Shown here: positions 8,139 through 14,960 of the stretch, in pieces
Numbering within the stretch: the first letter of the stretch is position 1
Layout of the letters: each line of letters begins with the position of its first letter
Assembly: GCA_017853815.1 (NCBI GenBank)
Contig: JAFMIT010000014.1
Coordinates: 1-22,489 of the forward strand
Reading direction: 5' to 3'
DNA from: Actinomycetota bacterium
GTDB taxonomy: Bacteria; Actinomycetota; Actinomycetes; S36-B12; UBA5976
DNA: 22,489 bases
Translations under genes and position numbers: made by a program
The notes under the pieces: generated by a model
Database searches by the model: none
The model's input: only the letters and a program-made list of their open reading frames with translations
What the model was told of the DNA's origin: nothing

Positions 8139-8825
8139 TTAACGCATTCGGAACTGAATGACTGTTGAACCGACGGTGATATCAGTGTCAGCATTCAATT
8201 CGGTTTCGATAATGCGCTCATCACCAATCCAGGTGCCGTTGGTGGACTGCAAATCACGAAGCGTCGGTGGCATCGTCAGCATGATCTCGCAGTGATTGCG
8301 CGAGACGCCTGTGTCCTCGAGTTTGATGTCTGCAGTCGCGCCGCGACCAATCAGGGTTCGTTGTCTGGTCAAGGGATGCGCAAAACCATTGATGACGACG
8401 TGGGGACCACGTCGTGTGATGGCGCTCTCCACCGCTTGAACGGGGTCACCGGCCTCGTCGACCACCTCAGCGTTGATCCGGAAAATGCCCGTCGTCAGGT
8501 CGGAGTCGTTTGCGAATCTGACCGAGACTCGGCCGAGGGTCGTGTACCGCTGGTCAGTGATGTGCTCGAGCAGGGCAGAGCTCAACTCGTCGCGCAAAGG
8601 CTTGTCGAAAGCAGAGAGTCGCTGGAAGTCCGAATCGGACAAATCAACCACAAACAGATTAGGGACAACCGTGCGACCAGCCCCCACAATCATGGCTCGG
8701 TCATCGACTTCGGCCTGGAGAGCGGCGGCAATCTCAACGGGCTGAACATCCGCCTCAAAAGCCTTCGCAAAAGCTCCATGAACCAAGCGGTCAATCCGCT
8801 GTTCAAACCGATCTAGAACACCCAC
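8139..8825 (-). CDS. fhaA: FHA-domain protein FhaA (DUF3662 + FHA)
   Basis: First gene of the growth operon; cytoplasmic phosphothreonine-binding adaptor that in mycobacteria binds the phosphorylated pseudokinase MviN. Residues 1-120 match the FhaA N-terminal domain (DUF3662: GVLDRFEQRID, DVQPVEIAAALQ, TVVPNLFVVDLS). Residues about 140-226 are the FHA domain, with GRG (160-162), SRNH (175-178) and STNG (194-197). I place the start at the GTG at 8825. GAGG stands eight bases before it, and the protein then begins with the family-typical M-G-V-L. A GTG at 8834 would overlap that ribosome site. The result is 228 residues, far shorter than M. tuberculosis FhaA (527), because the long linker between the domains is nearly absent. 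Confidence 0.93.
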   Translation of the reverse strand: MGVLDRFEQRIDRLVHGAFAKAFEADVQPVEIAAALQAEVDDRAMIVGAGRTVVPNLFVVDLSDSDFQRLSAFDKPLRDELSSALLEHITDQRYTTLGRVSVRFANDSDLTTGIFRINAEVVDEAGDPVQAVESAITRRGPHVVINGFAHPLTRQRTLIGRGATADIKLEDTGVSRNHCEIMLTMPPTLRDLQSTNGTWIGDERIIETELNADTDITVGSTVIQFRMR

Positions 8826-8911
8826 AAAATCCACCTCGAAATGCGGTCTGAATCGTAACCGTCAGACCCAAGATGCGGGGTTTAGCCGCGACACGGCACG
8901 ATTGCCCTCTC
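8826..8911. promoter_or_regulatory. Divergent intergenic region, fhaA operon / reductase
   Basis: These 86 bases separate the first gene of the growth operon (-) from the flavoprotein gene (+) and must hold at least the operon promoter. On the minus strand GAGGTGG serves the fhaA GTG and TACGAT is a possible -10, but I see no -35 at proper spacing. No convincing plus-strand promoter or Shine-Dalgarno is visible. Confidence 0.4.
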
Positions 8912-10156
8912 ATGACCGACATTCGCACCCTTGAAACCGACGTAGTTGTCGTCGGCGCCGGCCCCGCAGGCTCCTCTGCTGCCGCTTGGCTGGCTCGTCA
9001 AGGCCGTTCGGTGATCTTGGCCGATGCTGAGACTTTCCCACGCGACAAAGCCTGCGGTGACGGTCTGACGCCTCGCGCAATCGCGGAGCTCACCAGACTC
9101 GGACTCGGCGATTTCCTCGCGGGTCGGGCTCGCAATCAGGGTTTGCGGGCAGCAGGTTTTGGGCAAGTGCTTCATTTGCCATGGCCAGGCGGGTCTTTGC
9201 CAAATTACGGTGGAGCCGCTCCTCGACTCGTGCTTGATGCGGCAATTCGAGAGGTCGCACTCGCAGCTGGCGCTACTGCGGTTGAGGCAGCGCGCGCCGT
9301 CGATGTTGAGCGCGAGGACGGCCGAGTCACTGCGGTGATTTTTGAGCACGAAGGCGCGCGCCTTCGGGTCCGAGCCAACACCGTGATCGTCGCTGACGGT
9401 GCACGCTCCCAGCTCGGCCGAGTTCTTGGTCGAGAGTGGCATCGGGACACGGCATACGGAGTCGCCGCTCGCGGTTACATCGATAGCGAACGCAGCGCAG
9501 ACCCGTGGATTTCGTCGCATCTTGAGCTCCGTGGTCGTGACAACGAAATCTTGAGCGGTTACGGCTGGATCTTCCCGCTGGCAGACGGCACCGTGAACAT
9601 CGGTGTTGGCACTCTCGCAACCTCGAAGCGACCAGCAGATATCAATCTGCGCCAGCTCATGGACTTTTATGCAGACAACCAACGCGACGAATGGAAACTC
9701 AGCGGCGCTGTCCAAAAGCCGTGGTCAGCGTTGTTGCCCATGGGTGGAGCTGTCAGCAATGTGGCAGGACCAAACTGGCTTTTGATTGGCGATGCTGCAG
9801 GCTGCGTCAACCCACTCAATGGCGAGGGCATCGACTACGGACTCGAGACTGGTCGACTTGCTGCTGAGTACTTAGCCGATCGACCATCCGACTTTACGAA
9901 TGCTTGGCCAGACATTCTGCGTGAGCACTATGGACTCGCGTTTAGTGCTGCCCGCCGTATCGCAGGGATTTTGACCTCGCCCGAATTGCTTCGTCTCGCT
10001 GGTCCCGTCGGGATGCGCTCGCGGTGGCTGATGACCATCGCATTGAGGGTGATGGGCAACTTGGTTACTGAAGAAGACACAGACGCACTGGCCCGAGTGT
10101 GGCGAACTGTCGGACGTGCTTCGATCGCACTAGATCACCGCAAGCCGTTTAGTTAA
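8912..10156 (+). CDS. Geranylgeranyl-reductase-family FAD oxidoreductase
   Basis: Flavoprotein that saturates isoprenoid double bonds. In actinobacteria the best-known member is MenJ, which reduces one isoprene unit of the menaquinone tail; others act on polyprenols or archaeal-type lipids. Residues 10-38 form the Rossmann ADP-binding fold (VVVVGAGPAGSSAAAWLA). KACGDGLTPRA (47-55) is the conserved CxGD block following it. VIVADGARSQLGR (158-170) and IGDAAGCVNPLNGEGIDYGL (292-311) are the remaining FAD motifs. The 414-residue length fits MenJ (about 408). An ATG 39 nt upstream is possible, but its extension has no family resemblance. No menaquinone genes lie nearby, so the substrate is open. 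The gene ends with a 4-nt overlap with the convergent PAP2 gene. Confidence 0.88.
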   Translation: MTDIRTLETDVVVVGAGPAGSSAAAWLARQGRSVILADAETFPRDKACGDGLTPRAIAELTRLGLGDFLAGRARNQGLRAAGFGQVLHLPWPGGSLPNYGGAAPRLVLDAAIREVALAAGATAVEAARAVDVEREDGRVTAVIFEHEGARLRVRANTVIVADGARSQLGRVLGREWHRDTAYGVAARGYIDSERSADPWISSHLELRGRDNEILSGYGWIFPLADGTVNIGVGTLATSKRPADINLRQLMDFYADNQRDEWKLSGAVQKPWSALLPMGGAVSNVAGPNWLLIGDAAGCVNPLNGEGIDYGLETGRLAAEYLADRPSDFTNAWPDILREHYGLAFSAARRIAGILTSPELLRLAGPVGMRSRWLMTIALRVMGNLVTEEDTDALARVWRTVGRASIALDHRKPFS

Positions 10157-11052
10157 AGCGCAGACGAGTCGTCTCCGCGGCGTGCCACTGCACGTTTAAT
10201 TCCTTGTTGAGATTGCCGCGCAATAAAGCCGAGCACGGCTGCCACCATAATGAATGAAGTTCCAGAGTGGCTGAGGAACGAATTCGCAGCAAACATAAAT
10301 ATGGCTGCGAGTGAAAGCACTCCAACAGTGAAAACAATGAGACGCGGCCGACCGGCCAACTCTGGGTGCCGCCAATGATCTGGCAAGTGCAGGGCCCACA
10401 GAGTGGCGACGATGGTGGTGCACACGCCGAGCGCAAAACCAGCTACCAGATCGGTGACCCAATGGGTATCGCGGAGCCAGCTGGAAATAAAAGTGATCAC
10501 GCATGCGATGGCAGTGACCACTGTGATGGGTGTTGCAAGCCAACGATATTTAGGACGCGCGGAGTAGGCCGCAAGCACCAGCAAAGTCGAAGCGGCCGCC
10601 ACGTTGGTTGCGTGTCCAGAAGGAAAAGCCCCAAGGTCAGCGAGGTCACCGAAGTTGGTATTGAAGACGCTGGGGTCTCCAGTGCGTCGAGGGAAGCCGC
10701 GCAACGTCAGAATCTTCATGACACCGGTCACCGCGTTGGTGAACAGCAACGCAGATACGGCCGTGATGGTCGGCAACAAGTCGCGCCGGCGGTAGGTCAA
10801 CACAAAGCTGAGAACGATGGCGAACGGATAAACGAATCGCCGCTGTCCAGGAGATTCCAAAATCTTGAAAAAGTCGTCTGTCCATGGATGTGAATGACGT
10901 AAGTCAAAGACCAAGACCGTGTCGAGCGGATTAGCCACACCAGAAATCACGGCGATCGCAATTGCCGCGAAGATGCCGGCCGCTACGAAAGCGGGCCGAG
11001 CGAGGAGGCGACGCTCCTCGTCAGAAAGGCGCAAGATCTTGCGAAGTTGCAT
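10153..11052 (-). CDS. PAP2-superfamily membrane phosphatase
   Basis: Integral membrane phosphatase, 299 residues, with about six hydrophobic segments. The PAP2 core has AFPSGHATN (PSGH at 144-147) and RDTHWVTDLVAG (His197 and Asp201). Members dephosphorylate lipid pyrophosphates such as undecaprenyl pyrophosphate, phosphatidate or phosphatidylglycerophosphate on the outer membrane face. Two motifs are imperfect: the KxxxxxxRP block is KILTLRGFPRR, and the Arg six residues before His197 is Ser, with Arg at 194 instead. I chose the ATG at 11052 because AGGAG precedes it by four bases; a GTG at 11106 would extend it by 18 unremarkable residues and has no ribosome site. TAGGAT just upstream of 11052 may be a -10. 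The role is not certain. Confidence 0.83.
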   Translation of the reverse strand: MQLRKILRLSDEERRLLARPAFVAAGIFAAIAIAVISGVANPLDTVLVFDLRHSHPWTDDFFKILESPGQRRFVYPFAIVLSFVLTYRRRDLLPTITAVSALLFTNAVTGVMKILTLRGFPRRTGDPSVFNTNFGDLADLGAFPSGHATNVAAASTLLVLAAYSARPKYRWLATPITVVTAIACVITFISSWLRDTHWVTDLVAGFALGVCTTIVATLWALHLPDHWRHPELAGRPRLIVFTVGVLSLAAIFMFAANSFLSHSGTSFIMVAAVLGFIARQSQQGIKRAVARRGDDSSAL

Positions 11053-11163
11053 TGCGCTCCTGACTGACGGCGAGGTTGCCAATCCTAAGCGCGAGTCTTT
11101 CGGCACTAGTGGCTATGGGATGCCCAGAGGATTATGAGTCGTGGCACGAAATGAGGTGATTCA
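11053..11163. promoter_or_regulatory. Divergent intergenic region, PAP2 gene / P-type ATPase
   Basis: These 111 bases hold the start signals for both genes. AGGAG precedes the PAP2 ATG on the minus strand. GAGGTG lies five bases before the ATPase ATG on the plus strand. TAGGAT (minus) and TATGAG (plus) are possible -10 elements without matching -35 boxes. Confidence 0.4.
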
Positions 11164-13632
11164 ATGCTGCAATCGCGAGAACACTCAACGCAGAACGGTT
11201 TTGTCGGTCTGACTTCGGCTGAGGCTCTCGATCGACTGGCCGCTGGTCGCAACATTTTGGTGCCTGAGGCACGAATGAAGAGATGGCGCAGGTGGTTGGG
11301 TCCGCTCACTGACCCCATGGTGGTGTTGCTGTTGGTGGCCATCCCTATCTACCTCACGGTGGGCGAAGATCGCGATGCGATCATCACAGCAATCGCGCTC
11401 TTCCCCATCATTTTCGTAGGTTGGATGATGGAGGCGAGAGCTCACAATGCCCTGGCCAAACTTCACAAACTGACCGCCAACACAGTGTGGGCAATTCGCA
11501 ATGGCCACTGGATAGAGGTTGCGACAGAGGAACTCGTTGTCGGCGACATCATTGAGGTGACCGAGGGTGGGGTGTTGCCTGCTGATGGAGTGATCATCAG
11601 TGCAACTCAGATTCAGGTCGATGAGTCTTCACTCACCGGCGAGTCCCTACCCCTGAACAAGTCGACGGCGAGTGAGGAATCAGAGGTCTTTGCTGGCTCA
11701 ATCGTGTTGGCTGGACGCGCACTCATCGAAGTCACAGTAACCGGGCGGCCCACTCGATTTGGTCAGATTGGGACCTTGCTCGCGGTCACCAAACCGAGAC
11801 GCACTCCTTTGCAAAAATCCATGGTGACTTTGGTTCGCAGCATTGCTGGTGTTGCTGCTATCTGCGCTGTGGCGGTCATTGCGATTGAAGTATGGCGCGG
11901 TAATGGCTGGGCGGCTGCTGTAATCGCAGGTATTAGTCTGTTGATCGCGGCGATTCCTGAAGAATTTACTGTCGTCTATTCACTGTATCTAGCGCTTGGC
12001 GCGTGGCGATTAGCAAAACAAAATGCAGTTGTGCGCAATCTGCCGGGCGTCGAGACTCTCGGCTCGGTCACCGTCATTTGCACTGACAAAACTGGCACGC
12101 TGACCGAGGGCGCATTGGAAGTGCATCAAGTCCATTGCTTGCTAGGGGATGAAGATGAACTACTCGTTGCGGCCGTACGAGCTAGTGAACCCACCCCGTT
12201 TGATGCGCTCGATAAAGCGATCGTGACGTACAGCTTGTCTCGAGACATTGAAGTCGAAAGTCTTCATCGCGACGACTTGGCGGTTGATTACCCGTTTGAT
12301 TCTCACACGCGACATGTGACACACGTCTGGCGAAACTCCGCTGGCGAGATCAGTGTCAATGCAAAAGGCGCATACGAGGGTCTTCTCCAAGTCGCTCAAC
12401 TTTCGGCTCAAGACCGTCGGCGACTGGATGCCGCACATGAAGCTTTCACAAGCGTCGGTATGCGGGTGATTGCTGTTGCGGCCTGCAGGTTGACTGCGCT
12501 TCCAAGCAATCGAGCTGAAGCAGAGCGAGATCTAGAAATCTTGGGCCTGATTGGATTTCGGGATCCCATCAAACCTAATGTGGCAGAGGCAATCTCCGCC
12601 TGCAGAACAGCGGGCATTCGGGTCATTCTCATTACTGGAGATCATCCGGCCACCGCCTTTGCGGTGGCGACGGAGCTCGGAATGACACACAGTGATGGGG
12701 AGCGTGTGCAAGTTGCAAATGGCGCTGCAATTGATTCTTTGACAGACAAGGAACTCGACGAACTCGTCGCTTCGACCGACATTTTTGCCCGCACCCAACC
12801 AGATCAAAAGCATCGTTTGGTGACGTCTCTGATTCGCCAAGGTGAAGTTGTGGCGATGACAGGTGACGGTGTGAACGATGCGCCAGCGCTCCGTCAGGCT
12901 GACATCGGTGTGGTCATGGGACAGCGTGGCACCGACGTTGCCCGAGAAGCTGCGACCATTGTTTTGTTGGACGACAATTTTGCGACGATTGTTGCAGCGA
13001 CCCGCAACGGCAGATTGATCTATGACAATCTGAGCAAAGCTTTTCGCTACCTCATCGCTGTGCACATTCCGCTGATGGCTATCGCTTTGGTGGTGCCGTT
13101 ACTCGGACTACCTTTGTTGTTGCAACCCATTCACTTGATTGTGCTTGAAATCTTGTTGCATCCGATTGTGTCGCTGGTTTTCCAGGCAGAACCGGCTGCT
13201 GCCGACATCATGTTGCGACCACCGCGCAAACCAGATTTTGCACTTTCGGCACGCGCACTTCTGACACCCATCTTGGTGGGTCTATCGATTTCTCTTGCGG
13301 TTATTGCGGTCTATGCCTGGGGTTTGTCGTCCGAGTGGAGCGAAGCGTCTGCTCGCGGTGCGGCCCTTGTCACACTGCTCGGTTCGCAAGTGCTTTTGAT
13401 GGTTTCTACACGTTCTGCAGATCTGCCGATGTGGGAAGTCTGGTTGCGACCTACGAAGGAGCTTTATGCCGGATGGATTGCCGTCGGTCTCGTCATTACA
13501 GCGATGTTCTCGATTCCTGCAGTGGCAGATGTATTGCGAGTGCAAACGTTTGATAAGACCATGGCTTTTCCAATCGTGTGCGTCATTGTGTTGAGCACGC
13601 TATGGACCGAAGTTTTCAAAATGCGTCGATAA
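11164..13632 (+). CDS. P2-type (Ca2+-ATPase-like) cation-transporting P-type ATPase
   Basis: ATP-driven membrane cation pump, 822 residues, with ten predicted membrane helices in a 2+2+6 layout. Functional motifs in order: actuator TGES (158-161), M4 motif PEEFTVV (265-271), phosphorylation site DKTGTLT (Asp308), nucleotide-binding KGAYEG (401-406), TGD (491-493) and hinge TGDGVNDAPALRQADIG (566-582). The family is IIA-like, but the ion site differs from SERCA. By eye M4 Glu309 is kept as Glu266, while the M5 and M6 ligand positions read His634, Leu637, Glu662, Leu665 and His666. Calcium is therefore not a safe substrate. GAGGTG five bases before the ATG is a good ribosome site. No metal regulator lies nearby. 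A strong hairpin closes the gene. Confidence 0.9.
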   Translation: MLQSREHSTQNGFVGLTSAEALDRLAAGRNILVPEARMKRWRRWLGPLTDPMVVLLLVAIPIYLTVGEDRDAIITAIALFPIIFVGWMMEARAHNALAKLHKLTANTVWAIRNGHWIEVATEELVVGDIIEVTEGGVLPADGVIISATQIQVDESSLTGESLPLNKSTASEESEVFAGSIVLAGRALIEVTVTGRPTRFGQIGTLLAVTKPRRTPLQKSMVTLVRSIAGVAAICAVAVIAIEVWRGNGWAAAVIAGISLLIAAIPEEFTVVYSLYLALGAWRLAKQNAVVRNLPGVETLGSVTVICTDKTGTLTEGALEVHQVHCLLGDEDELLVAAVRASEPTPFDALDKAIVTYSLSRDIEVESLHRDDLAVDYPFDSHTRHVTHVWRNSAGEISVNAKGAYEGLLQVAQLSAQDRRRLDAAHEAFTSVGMRVIAVAACRLTALPSNRAEAERDLEILGLIGFRDPIKPNVAEAISACRTAGIRVILITGDHPATAFAVATELGMTHSDGERVQVANGAAIDSLTDKELDELVASTDIFARTQPDQKHRLVTSLIRQGEVVAMTGDGVNDAPALRQADIGVVMGQRGTDVAREAATIVLLDDNFATIVAATRNGRLIYDNLSKAFRYLIAVHIPLMAIALVVPLLGLPLLLQPIHLIVLEILLHPIVSLVFQAEPAAADIMLRPPRKPDFALSARALLTPILVGLSISLAVIAVYAWGLSSEWSEASARGAALVTLLGSQVLLMVSTRSADLPMWEVWLRPTKELYAGWIAVGLVITAMFSIPAVADVLRVQTFDKTMAFPIVCVIVLSTLWTEVFKMRR

Positions 13633-13637
13633 AGCAG

Positions 13638-13667
13638 AAGGCCGGCAGTCTTTCGACTGCCGGCCTT
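13638..13667. terminator. Bidirectional hairpin terminator
   Basis: A perfect 13-bp G+C-rich stem (AAGGCCGGCAGTC against its complement) with a 4-nt loop starts 6 nt after the ATPase stop and ends 16 nt before the stop of the convergent CBM41 gene. T-runs are weak on both sides, which is common in actinobacterial terminators. Position and symmetry suggest it serves both genes. Confidence 0.85.
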
Positions 13668-13682
13668 GCTGTTGCTTGGTGA

Positions 13683-14705
13683 TTACGCGCGAACAGTGAT
13701 GGTGCGCTTGTAACCAACGAGTGGGTTCAGACCTGCGGTGCCTGGAGCATTAGCTTCGAGGTTGCAGACGCCTGGACGCACGCCGATGATGTAGTTACGG
13801 CCAGCAACCACGCAGATTGCGGGGTTGAGGCTCTTCCACTTCACCTTGGTGCCGTCGGTGGTGAGCATTGGGAAGGTGACCTTCTTGAAGACCTTCACAC
13901 CCTTCTTCACGAATGGGCGGATGGTCTGGTCAGTCTTCACGATGACATCTGGGTTCGAGGTGTACGCAGTTGCGTCGCCCTGAAGCATCCAGATTTCGGT
14001 GAGGTTGCCGGTTGGGTTCAGGTTTGCCTGACGATCGCCAACACCAGCTGCTTCATCCTTGACAGCGGTGCCCCAGTCTTCGGTTGAGCGGAAGAGGAAA
14101 CCGATGCCCGAACCATCTGCGGTCACTGGGAACGTTGCAATTGCACCGAAGCTGTCAGCGCCGGTGAAATGGCGCATGCCATCTGCATAGCCGGTGCCAT
14201 CGACGTCGTTCCAGGTCCAGAGGTTCCAACCGGTGTAGTCACCAGCGGTGCGCTTGTAGTGAATGCGAACAGCACGGCCCTTTGGGTTGTAGTCGTAGGC
14301 AGTTGCATCGCCCTGGAGCATCCAGATTTCGGTGTTGCCGAATGGGTTCAGGGTGACAGAACGATCGCCGACACCAGCGGCTTCATCCTTGACTGCAGTG
14401 CCCCAGTCTTCGGTTGAGCGGAAGAGGAAGCCAACGGTGGCGCCGTCCGCGGTAACGTCGATAACTGCAACCTTGCCGAAGGCATCTTCGCCAGTGAAGT
14501 TCGCCTGACCTGCGGTCGCGACGTCGTTCCAGGTCCAGAGGTTCCAACCGGTGTAGTCACTAGCGGTGCGGTTGTAGTGGATGGTGAGGGTGCGCGTCGC
14601 TGCGTTAGCAGGAACTGCGGTGGCAACAGCCAGACCGCTCACGATCATTGCGAGTGCCGCGATTGGCGACACAAACATCTTCATCTTGCTGCGCAAGGAG
14701 CTCAT
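13683..14705 (-). CDS. Secreted protein with two CBM41/PUD alpha-glucan-binding modules
   Basis: A 340-residue exported protein. A signal peptide (MKMF.., hydrophobic core about 11-30) ends in PANA, with predicted cleavage after Ala35 or Ala36. Two tandem modules follow (38-138 and 145-249). Each has IHY-x-RTA-x-DYTGWNLWTWNDV at its start, GFLFRSTEDWGTAVKDEAAG in the middle and EIWMLQGDATAY at the end. This is the pattern of the bacterial pullulanase-associated domain (PUD, CBM41), whose aromatic residues bind alpha-glucans such as pullulan, starch and glycogen. The C-terminal part (about 255-340) looks like a small beta-rich Ig-like domain with Cys298 and Cys314 that could form a disulfide. 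No GH13 or other catalytic domain is present. AGAAG before the ATG is a weak ribosome site. The gene stands alone and faces the ATPase terminator. Confidence 0.85.
   Translation of the reverse strand: MSSLRSKMKMFVSPIAALAMIVSGLAVATAVPANAATRTLTIHYNRTASDYTGWNLWTWNDVATAGQANFTGEDAFGKVAVIDVTADGATVGFLFRSTEDWGTAVKDEAAGVGDRSVTLNPFGNTEIWMLQGDATAYDYNPKGRAVRIHYKRTAGDYTGWNLWTWNDVDGTGYADGMRHFTGADSFGAIATFPVTADGSGIGFLFRSTEDWGTAVKDEAAGVGDRQANLNPTGNLTEIWMLQGDATAYTSNPDVIVKTDQTIRPFVKKGVKVFKKVTFPMLTTDGTKVKWKSLNPAICVVAGRNYIIGVRPGVCNLEANAPGTAGLNPLVGYKRTITVRA
13959..14594 (-). repeat. Tandem intragenic repeat encoding the two CBM41 modules
   Basis: Unit 1 covers 14292-14594 and unit 2 covers 13959-14273. The register is 318 nt in the N-terminal part and 330 nt in the later part, because unit 2 has four extra codons (around D-G-M-R-H). 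Bases 14202-14242 and 14520-14560 are identical over 41 nt. Bases from 14031 and from 14361 agree over about 75 nt with only a few changes, several of them silent. This indicates a recent duplication or gene conversion. Confidence 0.85.
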
Positions 14706-14960
14706 GCAGACTTCTTTCAGAGAGTGGGATATTCATTTACAGGTTGCAGAGCAGCAAATGCCTTCGCACTCTGCTTCCGCTGCAACTGCGGAAAGTACCC
14801 GTGAAAATGGCCCGTGTAGACAGGTATGAAGCCGAATTTATCCATTCGTTATCGGCTGAGGCGCTTTCACGCTAAATATTGCCGATTTGACCCACCCTGG
14901 GCTTGATTCGGTTACGAATTGGTGGATGCCGACTTCTCATTCCTCTGCGAGACTCGGGGC
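14706..14960. promoter_or_regulatory. 255-bp divergent intergenic region, CBM41 gene / aldo-keto reductase
   Basis: The largest gap in the window; no gene is visible. On the minus strand a possible promoter for the CBM41 gene is TTGCTG, 17 bases, then GAATAT. Upstream of it lie a hairpin TTCCGC-7 nt-GCGGAA (14775-14793) and an inverted repeat AGCCGA/TCGGCT (14830-14835 and 14852-14857) that could be an operator. On the plus strand I see no well-spaced promoter for the reductase. Confidence 0.4.

Noticed and set aside
8292..8816. 174-codon plus-strand frame antisense to fhaA
   Set aside because: fhaA has both DUF3662 and FHA motifs in the same stretch, and no signal supports the antisense frame.
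8882..9715. 277-codon minus-strand frame inside the geranylgeranyl-reductase-type gene
   Set aside because: The plus strand carries clear FAD motifs throughout; the minus frame has no recognisable features or ribosome site.
10366..10893. 175-codon plus-strand frame antisense to the PAP2 gene
   Set aside because: The composition is charge- and Gly-rich with no fold signature, opposite a conserved membrane protein.
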